DNA of 64,000 bases from Balanoglossus misakiensis. Its lineage: Eukaryota; Hemichordata. Below are positions 23,018-34,675 of the stretch, piece after piece. Made by a program: the position numbers and the translations under genes. Numbering within the stretch: the first letter of the stretch is position 1; each line of letters opens with the position of its first letter. The stretch lies in contig CM082590.2 of NCBI GenBank assembly GCA_040954595.2, positions 3,348,001-3,412,000 of the forward strand. The letters are read 5' to 3'. A model generated the notes under the pieces. The model worked only from the letters and a program-made list of their open reading frames with translations, was not told where the DNA came from and did no database searches.

Positions 23018-23443
23018 CTGTCCAAAAAGATTAACAAACCTAGTTAATATGGAGCATTATCAAGGCCAGTATTCAAAACCCCATTTTTAATTCATGACTG
23101 CAATTTTTGATTCGATGTTGAGCTTGCAACTCTCAAAGTCCTATTTTCAACACACATTTGGATGGGATTGAGTTTTAGGGCTTATCAACATTAATCACAT
23201 TAAAAATTGAATTTGATTACTGAGTCTGTGGCATTATCCAAAAAAGTCTTAGCATTTACAGAGTGGGTTTCTAGCAACCAAAACAGAAGTTTTGAATTTG
23301 TTTTGAAACAATAGTCAACTGTAAAGATAATGGTTAGACAAGGCTATGTGAAACAGTCATAAAAAGCTTTCAATTCACAGGATGGGTAACTAGAAACGGC
23401 TATTTTATTATATAATAAAGTAGAAGGTAGACCACAACTGTAC

Positions 23444-23705
23444 CTGGGTGATGAAAATTGTCTCAATGGGATAAATGAAACAGTCACATTGGGTTGTTGT
23501 GTCCTGTTTGCTGTGACAGCGGATACTGGTTGGTTGGGTAAACTGGTAGGCTGACCAAAAGGCATTGATGACCTTTGACCTTGGCCCTGCATCTGGGGCT
23601 GACTTGGTTGAGTCAATTACTGTTGAGAGGATGACAGTTGTTGTGGAGACTGACTTCCAATTTGACTTGGTTGTCCAAGTGACAGATGACTTGTTGGTGC
23701 GGCAC
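23444..23705 (-). pseudogene. Gln/Pro/Ser-rich exon with in-frame TAA
   Basis: An ACTACAG acceptor at 23706-23712 opens a frame reading AAPTSHLSLGQPSQIGSQSP and QQLSSSQQ, then TAA at 23617-23619, then TQPSQPQMQGQGQRSSMPFG, SLPNQPVSAVTANRTQQPN and a GTACAG donor. Coding character is the same on both sides of the stop, which sits where glutamine (CAA) is expected, so it looks like a recent C-to-T nonsense change. It is the same kind of change as in the Q-rich exon at 2040-2235. The family is not identified. Confidence 0.5.
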
Positions 23706-23712
23706 CTGTAGT

Positions 23713-25185
23713 AAAAATATTTAGTTGATTTATTTATATACTGTAAAACGGGAAATTTCTGTGACAGGAAATGTTTGCAATATCAATAGAGACAACTGTT
23801 ATGCTACACTTAAATTTTGCTTTCTTATATTTCACTAACTGCACCAATATCCCTGAAAAACATTTTTACGTGACTTTTAATTTGCATTTTTTGGTTCTCG
23901 CGAAGTTCACAATAATTTCCTGTTTGACAGTAATTCATCTATTGCAAACAAAGAAAATATGTCTACCTAGGATAGAATGACTGGAACAGGTGCAGATCAC
24001 TAGTATACAAAGCCAGTTCCTCCAAAACAATGAGAGGTAAAGTGCTGCGCTCAAGGGCACAATATCGCGGTCATGAAGTCACCATCCTCAAAACCCACGG
24101 CCATGTCCAGGTCTGGTTCTTGAACCCACAACCCTGTGCCCTCACCACAAGGCCATGATGTCTCCTCAAACTCTCCTCAAAAGTCTCCTGCTTTAGTCTA
24201 ATCATTGTTAGAAATACTTTCTGCTTTGACCTTTTACATGAAGGATTTGATGCATACACACAGGCCAGTTGACAAGGAAAGCCTCTCAACATTGGTAAAA
24301 CTGCATAATAATGATACATTGTAATTGAATATATTTGTGAACAAAAACAATCATGGCCTTTACACTATTATCTACAACATCTAACCCTCAAACCAATCTG
24401 ATGAAAATATTTTTTGACCAAAAAATGGAGTAGAACAATTTGCATCTTTTATAGAACAGAAAAACAACAGTTCATAAAAACAATGAAAGTGTCCTTTTGA
24501 TATCCTATGGCAAAATCTTTTCTTGGTCCCATCAAAGTTATAACTGCCTTTTTTATTTGAAAATTTGACAAAAAAGCCAGAGCAAATAATAATATGTGAT
24601 GTGTAATAAATATTAATAAATATATTACTACCATTTTATGGAAGTACCCATTTAGAGTAATGAAAACTTTAACAAACCACAAAAAAGGTTTTGTACATCA
24701 CCACAATAGGATGAATTGGTTGTAAATGGCCATGTAAACATGTTGTATATTTGTCCTGTGAACTTTAGAATCTGGATTGTATGATTTCAAATATTTGCTC
24801 AGCAACAGATACCCAAGCCGTCACGCAGTTACACCCATTGGAAAATGGTATCACCCACACCAAGGTGGATGGAAGTTGGTCCTGGCGCTTTTTTTCCCAT
24901 GATTCAAATTACAGTTAAGGCCATATTATAAATTCTGCCAACTTTCCCTCGATTTTGTAAAATACCTGACGTCTTATACTTGACGAATATGTTTTTTTTC
25001 TGAAAGAGTGACCTCAAAGCTACCAAATTATGTAGAAATCAGCTGGACCGGATTTCCCCTTTGAAAACAGTAAAACACAGGTGCAAGCTTTCTTTTATTA
25101 TGGGTATGGCAGAGAAAGCTTTTGACTGCTGTCAAAATTCTCTGGCAAACACAGAAGGATTATGAAACTGAAAATGTTGATAATA
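23713..25185. other. Non-coding stretch upstream of the Q/P-rich exons
   Basis: No exon recognised. It holds a degraded ttttcgc-type MITE copy near 23745-23930 and AT-rich sequence. Nothing supports an RNA gene. Confidence 0.5.
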
Positions 25186-25297
25186 CAGTGAAACCTGTCA
25201 ATACAGACATCTCTCTAATCAGGACAGATTGTTCAAGACAAAAGTAATGGCTTGAATAGAATATTACATGCACATTTCTATTAAGGACACCTCTCTT

Positions 25298-25661
25298 TTA
25301 AAGGGACAAAGTCTCTCTCTCGCTGCCCTTTTTTCCATTAATAATGTTTGATACAAGACACTGTTTATGTTAATGTACATGTGTATATGTAGTGAATGAA
25401 CATTCAACCATACACAACTTCCATCCCGCGTGTATGATATGGGAGTAAAAACTCACCCAAAACGAATAAATGGTAGAGACTGATTATTCATTTTGGCGAT
25501 TTTTTTCACTCTCATGTCCACAAGCAGGATGGACTTTGTGTGTGGTTGAATATTGATTCACCATATATCCACATGTAGAAAAAACATAAATGGTGTCTTG
25601 TATCAAATATAATTAATGGAATAAGGGGCAGCGAGCGAGAGAGAGAGCCTGTATCCCTTAA
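25298..25661. mobile_element. Palindromic TTAA MITE (family A), copy 1
   Basis: TTAA then AGGGACAAAGTCTCTCTCTC at the left and the inverted form at the right. The unit is almost a full palindrome of ~180-bp arms around a centre near 25480. Other copies are at 33471, 43473, 45664, 46550, 47699, 48524, 49670 and 51580. This copy is diverged at its right end. It sits inside remnants of an acagtgaaacctgtc-family element (from about 25186). Confidence 0.7.
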
Positions 25662-26118
25662 AGGACATGTTGTGTGATCCCAGAGGTGCCCTTACTTGGC
25701 AGGTTTCAATGTACTTCGCACATCAGTTGTACTCCACTGTCGGTATCGAATCATTTCCTGGTTGACATGGTGAGCTTTACATAAACAGATAAACCACCTC
25801 AAAAAGTGGGGCCCATAATTAGAGAATGGTCTTTAACCTCACAATTTTACCATAATTACCTTGAAAATCGCAAAGTCTTCATATCGTCAAATAACTGCAA
25901 TGCAGTACTCAGACCTTCAGAAATCATACCGTATTTCTCACCTGCTCCTGACAAAAATCTGAAATACAACACAGTACAATTATTTAACAAAAGGTGTATG
26001 TAAACAATGTCTACTCTGATTGTAGACAGATTTGATTAAACATTTTATGAAACATTTAAAGGTAGGAACCTCTAATAAAAGCCAGTGAGTCAAAGGACAA
26101 AACTGAGACTTTGTCCCT

Positions 26119-26211
26119 TTAACCCTTTCACCCCCAGTTCCTTCTATACAGGTCGAACCTTTTCATAGATAACAATGGGTTTAGACTGAACCTTGGTTGT
26201 GAAAGGGTTAA
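26119..26211. repeat. Short MITE with TTAACCCTTTCAC ends
   Basis: A 93-bp unit starting TTAACCCTTTCACC and ending TGTGAAAGGGTTAA, with internal gtttagactgaacc. A half copy (gtttagactgaaccatag, ending gtgaaagggttaa) lies at 5113-5143. Confidence 0.6.
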
Positions 26212-27200
26212 TGGGCTTCAATAATGAGTTTTCTTTAAAATAAGAGGGTGTTACTTAAGGGTTATTACACTAAGTTTGGTCGATAACGCGTCATATTTGA
26301 GTGATAGTATGCCAAACTTGCATGGTATGTACAGCGTGATTACTGCACACAAACATCCCTCTGCAATACACAAACACCATCCAACTTAAAATCAAATGCC
26401 TAACAAGTAGCTATTTGATATTTTGTGAATCGGTTTTATTCTATTCATATTATATTATTTTATATGTGATGTTGATTAACTTGCATTTTTGTCAGAATAG
26501 AGTGGTATACATACAAGGTCTTTCTAATGTCAGGTGTCTATAAAAAGATAAGCCTGTTGCATCATTGTATAAGTGGTATAAGTCCATGGTGCCAGTAAGA
26601 ATTGGGGTAGGTCTTGTAATTGGAACAGTGCATGGGGGGGGGGGGGGGCTGTTATGTGCACAGTATATGTTGTTGCAGACATTTGAATGAAATATGAAAT
26701 AGCAAGAAATAGTGGGTGCATTTGTGCGACTCAATTTGTTACTATTATTTTGCAGAAGCTGAGAAAACACGCCAGTGCTGTGTACACACCTGTGCATCAA
26801 AAGGCTTCTCTGAGGATAGTCATTACACGCCCAAACGAGGGTAAATCATTCCCAGGGCAAACTATGTAAGTGTCAGTTCTTCATGTAAGCACGCCATCGC
26901 TCACACTTCTGCATCCCCCCAGTCCACGTCAGTATATACATGCATAATACACCCCTTCTCTTTAGTACCTCATGTTATCCCATGCTTGCATTTTAATACA
27001 CAGTTTAATTATGTAAATTTGTTGCTTTTAACAGGGAAACATTTTTTTTTCTCAATGAATTTGTTGACATAGGTCATGTTTATTCTGAATGCAATCATTT
27101 AGCCTTCTCTTTGTAAGTAAGTGGGGATTGAATTTTGTGAGTACTAAATGACTTTCACACCAATGTAATAATTATTGGTACTCTTTTTAATTTCAATCAG

Positions 27201-27941
27201 GTGATTCTAGACGAGGGCGAGCCTCTGCCACTGCAATATGAACGGCTTTCCAACTCCAACGTAGCGATTCCATCTGCCTGGTTGAGCATAACTTTAGGTA
27301 GATGCAAGAACAAGCCGCCATCTTACGTCATAAAAAAGCTGATGGATGGGTTGTTTAAAACCCGAACATCTGAGCGGGAAGAATACCAGCGCATTTATTG
27401 GAACACCCTACCAGCATGTTGTAACGGCACTGACTTGTAAGTAAAAGGTTTCTTTAAAATGTCGAAATGATTGTATTCTATGATAATGACATTTTTTGCA
27501 TGTCCCTGGAGTGAAATTCTTTGATTGGCTATCCCATATTCACTGGATTCAAAATAAATATCATTATAAAGGTGCATCTCATCCTTATACATTTCATTTT
27601 ATTTGTTCTGACCATCTACTACAAATACACTCGATGAAATTTATCAGTTAGGTCAACAGTTTTTGTACCTGAATGATATTAAGTTTTTTTCCTGAATTTT
27701 AGTTGAATTGTGTGACTTCCGGTTGGTGGAAATTACTCGTATTGGGCAACCGCATATGTAACAATTATGCTTGGCAATCTTCTCCTTATTACTGCATGGT
27801 GTAACTGATATGTGTTTATTCTTCTCTTTTTCAGTATTTGGTGTCAACAAACTGAAGATGTCAACAAAAGAGCTGATCCATGCATTCAATGCGAAATGCG
27901 CCACATGCAAACGGGCTGTCTTAAATAAAAACAGAGTGTAG
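27201..27941 (+). CDS. Unidentified exon-like coding segments in the 2.5 kb TIR element
   Basis: 27201-27436 follows a TTTCAATCAG acceptor and ends at a TT|GTAAGT donor. It encodes ILDEGEPLPLQYERLSNSN, AIPSAWLSITLGRCKN and VIKKLMDGLFKTRTSEREEY. 27835-27941 follows a TTTTTCAG acceptor and in one frame encodes FGVNKLKMSTKELIHAFNAK and CATCKRAVLNKNRV, then TAG. Composition is protein-like. The first part faintly recalls BEN domains (basic helix followed by LF and a charged segment) but no diagnostic pattern is complete. The two exon phases do not join directly, so an exon is missing or the gene is broken. A third possible exon is 26756-26840 with CCVHTCASKGF. Confidence 0.35.
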
Positions 27942-28265
27942 TAGAGTAGGAAGTTTGTAGTGTAGTTTTTTATATTGGAAAAAAATTGTAGAGTAGCAAG
28001 TTTGTAGTGTAGTTTTTTTTATATTGAAAAAAAATTAGAGTAGCAAGTTGTTTGTAGTGTAGTTTTTTATATTGGAAAAAAATTGTAGAGTAGCAAGTTT
28101 GTAGTGTAGTTTTTTTTATATTGAAAAAAAATTAGAGTAGCAAGTTGTTTGTAGTGTAGTTTTTTATATTGGAAAAACATTTTTTGCAGAGGAGCAAGTT
28201 GTGGTGTTTATATTTGTAGTGTAGCTTTTTTATTTTTTGAAAACCAATTTTTGTAGTGTGTAGTT
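27930..28265. repeat. Tandem repeat, tagagtagcaagtttgtagtg units
   Basis: About six copies of a ~47-55 bp unit (gtagcaagttgtttgtagtg, tttttatattg, run of A) with a two-unit higher-order period near 120 bp. It begins at the stop of the exon-like segment ending at 27941. Confidence 0.7.
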
Positions 28266-28977
28266 TTACCATGTTGATTTTTTAGATTTCTTAACCCTGT
28301 GATTAAAATAGATTTTTTTAAAAATAAAAACTGTTAATTATAGTTTGCTTGTCTCTGAGGTTTTATGGGGGGTGGGGGTGGGTGGTTCAATGGTACCCCT
28401 AGTTAATTGTCTTGCTGCAAACTCACTGTAATGTTCAAATTTTCAAGGTGGCAATCTTGATTGCTGTGAACTCACTGCAGTATTCAAATTGCTGTGAACT
28501 CACTGCAGTATTCAAAATCTTGTTGCTGGAAGTTTGCAACAAATTTGCAAGTCCCCTAATTTGCATGGTAAAATCAGGACTGTTTGCCACTTTGCAGCAG
28601 CAGTTTGCAGTGAGTTCGCAGAATCCTGCTGCAGATTTGCGGGAGGAGTTTGCAGCAGGCCCTTTTTTCGTAAGGGATGTCCATATTATGGACATCACGA
28701 GGATGCGTCACGTTATCGACCAAACTTAGTGTAATAACCCCTTTATCATACATGAACAGTAGCCCATAGCCAAGTGTGACAGGGCGATGCGATCAGGTGA
28801 TCAACGTATAGGCCGTAGTATCATTCTAAGAGGGTTGGCAGCTTTCATTATGATGGGCACATGTGATTCAGGTCCCTCCCATCTACCTTAGCTGAGCTTG
28901 GGATCGCTTCGCCAAAGTTTATATGACAAGGGTGTTAGCCCATTCCTATCACAATAGGCTAGCTATATCGTTTATAT

Positions 28978-29060
28978 GCCTTAATGAATTAATTAATATG
29001 ACTGACTGACGGACTGACTGACTGACTAACTGACTGACTCACTGAATGAATGAATGAAAG

Positions 29061-29090
<30 letters not shown>
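28978..29090. repeat. Microsatellites (GACT)n, (GAAT)n, (ATCA)n
   Basis: Three adjacent four-base microsatellites: gactgactgact, gaatgaatgaat and atcaatcaatca. Confidence 0.85.
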
Positions 29091-29091
<1 letters not shown>

Positions 29092-30311
29092 TACCCAGAC
29101 ATGGCATGGAGGGATTCACCTCCTGTTGAGATGTTCGCACCCCCTAGCAAATTGTCACAGGTGGGGTGGTCAGTGGCCCTTAAAATGATGTCACTCACAT
29201 GATAGAGATATTAATTAATTACATAACTCCTTTCCAGAGTGTGCTCTATTTATAGTCTGCACTATATACAGGTAAATGTGTAATGATATTTCAATAACTT
29301 TTGGAATCACAGGTCAGTAGAAAGGTTGATTGAACAAAAGGTTTTGAAATTCGTTCACCTTGTATTGGAACAGCTCTTACAGACATCACAACATCATTCA
29401 ACGCTAAATCTTCGTAACTTTTACATACTGTTAATATAAATATAATTATTTTTCTTTAAATTCATCCAAATATTACAATGTTTCTAGCAATTTCATAGCT
29501 GTATTATAGTTATTAAGATAATACTGTGTGTATGATATATACTTTGTGGATAGGATACAGATCTTTGCTTATTACCAAGAATATAACACCATGTGTTTGG
29601 ATTTTAAATGCAGTTCGGAGCTGACTGTGTTGCATTTTGACTGCAAAATTAAAATATTTAGTTACATTTCCTTGCATTTAGTGTTGAAAATGTCACTTTC
29701 AGCTTTAAAATGAGCACTGATATCTATGGAACTAGAAGAATTGTGCTTTCTATTCTACAACATACAACATTTACATTTAATCAAACAACAGGATGATATT
29801 TGACAGTCAATCAATAAATATAACATACGTGTGAGTTGCATGTACAAAACTAGACACATGTATGTATGTGATATTTAAAGGGACATTAACTGTTACACAT
29901 GCTCTACACAGAACTCCACTTGTCAGCATAACCTGTATGTGTGTAACGGCTATTGAAATGAATTCTAGTCCAGACTTGAATTCAAATTCACAATAACAAT
30001 ACTGAACAGACACACCTATATTTCATCATGATTCAGGGATCTGAAGAAGACACTGCAGTAAATACTTAAAACAAAAATACTGAAAAACAAAGTGAAAAGT
30101 TACAGCTAATGAAGCTTTAACTATGTTCAGAAACAAGTAGAACAGGCAATCAAAACACATTATAAACATTGAGAAAAACACCCAAAGTTACATGTACTAC
30201 CGGTATCTATGAGGGCCCGTTCTGGTCAAAATTGTAGTTTATTAATAAAACATGTTAGAATTAATTTTACCAGTATATAGAATTATTTTTTATGTGCTTT
30301 AATTATTTTTT
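29091..30311. other. Non-coding stretch
   Basis: AT-rich sequence with only short open frames lacking any domain. No RNA gene or promoter signal is recognised. Confidence 0.5.
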
Positions 30312-31813
30312 TGTAGTCATGCAGAATTAATTTTATGTGTTCTAAATAATTATTTTAGCTTATCTTTGTTAGAAATAATTCTGCCAACATCTCGAATTAT
30401 TTTTATGTGTAGACTCGAATTAATTTCACGTGTTGTGTCGAATTAATTTCACGTTGTCAAATAATATTGCCCTTACAATCCTTTGCGCGTAAATCAAGAT
30501 GGCGGCGGCTGAGCATGTCTTTCTCGCCGCATAAAGTTAAAAAAGGGGCCGTTGTACAAGTTGTGAAACGTTTTGGGGCGATTTGCTGTCCAATATAAAT
30601 GCAGTGTGCTCGAAAACGGCGATCGGTCCACGAGTTTTGGTCTACAGACAGAATTTTCTAGTCAAACCACTCAAAACCACTACCAGTTGGTGTAATCGCC
30701 AGCCTTGCTATGGTATAGCCCAGCTCTGCGTACAGTGTTCTTGGCGTGGAGGCCGTGTCATGGCGGGAACACACAGACCTGTACACAGAGCTAGCTGTTG
30801 CCCCGCGTTGCCAATTCGCCTTGATTGAATAAATTTTGACATCTGAACATACAAAAATTGTGTTAATTTGTTATTTTCAGAACTAAGAAATAGCTGTAGG
30901 GCCCAGATCCCAGGAAACGGCGAATAAAATATTCCTTACAATTTCCTTGTAAACTCAAGTTTTGTTTAAATAAATTTAAATTAAAAAGACAAAGTCTCTC
31001 TCTACATAACCATATTTAATGATAGCTTGCATTCTAGATTTACAACTGATAAGATAGGGTGTGGGGCATAGATAGTAAAGGGGCAGACCCCGAAGTCTCC
31101 ACCTCCTCTGTAGGCTGCATTCACAAACACCATTGGAGGGTGGGGGGGGGGGGGGTGGGCGAGAGAATTAAAAAAATTTACCGCTAATTTTCACATGCCC
31201 CCCCCCCCTCCCCCCGACACAACCCGAAATATTTACAAATCCCCCTTCCGAACTGCCAAAATTTTAAACACCCTCCCCCTCCATTTTCTTTCACAGAGCA
31301 AAACACATCACCTATCTATCTTGTAAAAGATGATATTAATTCGACACTACACCTGTAATTAATTCAAGTCTACACGTAAAAAGAATTAGATATGTTGGCA
31401 AAATTATTTCTAACAAAGATAAGCTAAAATAATTATTTAGAACACATAAAATTAATTCTGCATGACTACAAAAAATAATTAAAAACATTGAATTCCCCCC
31501 AAAACGTCTCACAACTTGTACAACGGCCCCTTTTTCGAACTTTATGCGGCGAGAAAGACATGCTCAGCCGCCGCCATCTTGATTTAAGCGCAAAGGATTG
31601 TGGGGGCAATATTAATTTGACACAATGTAAAATTAATTCGACACAACACGTGAAATTAATTCGACAAAACACGTGATATTAATTCGACACTACACCTGAA
31701 ATTAATTCGAGTCTACACGTAAAAATAATTCGAGATGTTGGCAAAATTATTTCCGACAAAGATAAGCTAAAATAATTATTTAGAACACATAAAATTAATT
31801 CTGCATGACTACA
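30312..31813. mobile_element. 1.5 kb element with long terminal inverted repeats
   Basis: The arms 30312-30582 and 31496-31813 are inverted copies of roughly 270-320 bp. The arms are built from short units containing aattaattcgacac and cacgtgaaatta. Each arm also has a conserved GC-rich inner block with cttgatt / aagatggcggcggctgagc. A further partial copy of the outer arm lies at 31330-31480. No transposase is seen. The interior has C-rich and G-rich runs. Confidence 0.65.
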
Positions 31814-33470
31814 TGTCGGTCTCTGGCCCATGGACTATAACCAAACAATGATAGTCCCAAATAAAGCCAAGCCATCAACTCCAATTTTGGTTTATTGGTG
31901 ATGTTTTCTGCGATCATGCTGGATGCAATGCGGATATAATAAAACTACTCTGTGAAAAATATGTTTGTTTACAAATTTGTTCACCTTTGTGGGTATATTG
32001 AACAGAAAGGGTTACTCCCCTTAACCTCTCAACAAACAAACAATCTTGACAATATTTGTAAACATACATATTTTTGTCACACATTTTTATATTAAACAAA
32101 CACACACACACACTGCAAAGCAGGAGGAAGAGCTCCCTGTGGTCTTCCCACAAACGTTGGAATCACACTGCAGTGGTCGCCTGATTCAACCAGTAAAGGT
32201 CACATGAGGTCATCAATTGTTGTCGGTTTTCTGGTTGAATATTCTCTGAAAGCACGCCTTAACATTGATATTTTGCAATTGGTGTCAATAGTCATGAACT
32301 TTAAATAATGGAGCATCACTCGGCCCCAGTTACTAAGTTGTGATAGGGCGAAATCAACAGCGGAAACTGATTGTCGATCGTCCATGTCTCAAGCTTACCT
32401 TGTTTACGGACTGAATCAGGGGACTACAGTAACGTTATCGCGATGAATGTGATTCTACCCACACATTAAGTCGTGAAAACTATCAGTGATATCTTAAAAC
32501 ACACTAAATACTGTAATGTTTCAATACTCACTCCGCCAAATCTGTATATAGGAATAATGATGGTGGACAGTGTGGGGGGCCTGAACCCATGACTTGCAGA
32601 AAACAGCTGGTACTTGCTCGCTCCTTGGCTTTGCATGTTTTCCGCTATTCTTTCAGAGAAATATGACACCGTCCTGGATGTGTAACAAACACTGGCCAAC
32701 TAACGTCCATAGAAAAGGCGACATTGGAGTTGACGACAGAAAAAACTGGCAGATTCGCTAGCCTGCATGTCACACATGTGTTTACAACGAAGACACTGAA
32801 CGGGTCAAAGGAAACGGGTCGAAGGTCAGCAACAGCGCCCTCTTGGGGTATATTCTGCGGAACTTTTGAAAGTTCCCAATCTCGTATCGTAAGGACGCCA
32901 GCAGGATTTCCCGCGACATTTTAATTCTCATTCAAATATGAAATAAATAAAACTAACCTGGTCTGAATTGGTTTGTTTAAAAGGGGAGTTAGGGCAGGGT
33001 CTTCTTTCGGTAGTTTTGCCCCCCAATTAAGCCTATCTACGGAGAGGATCTCTTATTCTTCAAATTTATTAATGGAAGGCGCGTTTATGGCTAAGGGACC
33101 GTTCATGATCAGTTTTTACGACCGGGGGTGGGGGCAAAAACCAAAGGGGGGGGGGGGGTCACTTAAATTTTGAAGTCCGAAAGTGGGGGTAATCTTTTTT
33201 TTTAAGTTTAGAGGGGGGGGTCACATACTTTTGCCACAAAACTTTTGCTTTTGAGTCCACAAAATTGCAGTTTCGCGCCCTTAATTTTACAAGATTTTCT
33301 AATATGGGAGGGGGAAACCCAATCCCACACCCACCCCTCCATTCTTCGCCACATTTCATTTATTGTCTGGTTTGTCTAGTGTACAAGGGCAGACTACTTG
33401 CCACCCCACCACACCGATGCGTATACCAAGTGGAGTTGCAAAAGTAAAATTGGTCCTCCCCAATATTGAG
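31814..33470. other. Spacer without a supported gene
   Basis: Two minus-strand frames (32200-32385, starting MDDRQSVSAVDFALSQL, and 32466-32699, ending YRFGG at a GTGAGT donor) could be first exons, but neither shows a domain or a partner exon. G-rich runs occur at 33149-33159 and 33211-33220. Confidence 0.4.
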
Positions 33471-33825
33471 TTAAAGGGACAAAGTCTCTCTCTCGTTGCC
33501 CTTTATTCAATTGGTTATGTTTGATACAAGACACCTTTATGTTATTCTACATTGTGGATACAAAGTGATCAACGTTCAACCACACACAACTTCCATCCAA
33601 CTTGTAGACACAAGAGTGAAAAACTTGCCAAAATGAATAATCGGTGCTTACCATTTATTCATTTTGGCGGGATTTTTACTCTCATATCCTACAAACAGGA
33701 TGGCAGTTGTATGTGGTCAAACATCAATTCACAATATATCCACATGTAGAATAACATAAACGGTGTCTTGTATCAAACATACTTCATGGAAAAAGGGCAG
33801 AGAGAGAGAGACTTTGTCCCTTTAA
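33471..33825. mobile_element. Palindromic TTAA MITE (family A), copy 2
   Basis: Full-length: TTAA-AGGGACAAAGTCTCTCTCTC to its inverted form and TTAA, 355 bp, near-palindromic around 33650. Flanked on both sides by diverged copies of a sequence containing gggagggggaaa/caacccc, so it lies in an older repeat. Confidence 0.8.
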
Positions 33826-34657
33826 TTTCCTTTTGAGTTCATTAAAATGCAACTTTCAGCCCGTTATTTTACAAAATGTTCTTATCTGGGAGGGGGACAA
33901 CCCCTGCCACACCCACCCCTGCCACTTTTCTTGTTTTACCAATCCTACCAACTATTGTATTGACTTGTCATTTTAATTTATTCAGTATTCATTCTTTTTT
34001 GCAGCGATATACTAATATAAACTTCAATTACTTTAAGAAATTTATAATTGAGGTGTGGGAAGCCTCATTCCCTTTATTGCATACAGTGTACATTGGATCA
34101 GGACGGCAAATGTTTTCGGCGTGCGGGGGGGGGGGGGGGGGGTCATCATGTTTTTTGGCCTGTCAAAGGGGGGGTCATCATTTTTTGGTCCTGGGTGAAG
34201 GGTGAGTCGGCCTGATTTTGAAAACCCATGACACAAACTTGCCCCCCCCCCAGCCGTAAAAAATGAAAGGTCCTTAAGCGTTTAAATCCTTTCCTAAACA
34301 TAGACCTAAAGAAGGTAAACCCGATGAAGACTGGTTGGTTTAAGGGGAGTTTGACTATGAGTATGACTTGTTTGAAACATCATACAATAGGTGAATTAAG
34401 TAACGTACTATATAACGCGTATCAACTTTCAACGGCTATCTCCGAAAATGCGCATTTGAATTTCACAAGAATTTCAGAACTAATTACCAGAATTGCACTA
34501 AATACAAATTGCACTCAGAACAGCGGGTATAGCTGGCAAACATACTTATATCAATAACACTGTTTTAAGGACAGTTGATTAAGCCTGTATAAGAGATCGT
34601 CTCTAAAGTCTTCGATTTGTAGATTTGGCGGTCAAAACTATAAAACGAAGACTATTT
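33826..34657. other. Repeat-rich spacer before the ISL2EU-like element
   Basis: Contains a copy of the gggaggggga / cacccacccc repeat (33880-33925), a run of 19 G at 34124-34142 and no recognised gene. Confidence 0.5.
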
Positions 34658-34675
34658 AAGGTAGTGGTCTACTCA

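Larger units (their letters stand above)
26258..28742. mobile_element. 2.5 kb TIR element with TTA flanks
   Basis: The ends are inverted copies containing GGGTTATTACACTAAGTTTG and GTCGATAACG, about 30 bp in all. TTA lies outside both (26255-26257 and 28743-28745), compatible with a Harbinger-type 3-bp duplication. The right copy has one extra G. Inside are two plus-strand exon-like segments (27201-27436 and 27835-27941), a tandem repeat (27930-28265) and a run of 16 G at 26634-26649. No DDE transposase is seen, so it is probably non-autonomous, perhaps carrying captured gene sequence. Confidence 0.6.

Noticed and set aside
27930-28265. Regular repeats resembling a CRISPR array
   Set aside because: Units are contiguous with no unique spacers, in a eukaryotic genome.
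28412-28734. Overlapping frames with Cys/Ala-rich sequence
   Set aside because: Generated by short direct repeats of gctgtgaactcactgcag; both strands are equally open.
32466-32699. Possible first exon ending at a GTGAGT donor
   Set aside because: A plausible donor, but no partner exon or domain could be found, so no gene is claimed.
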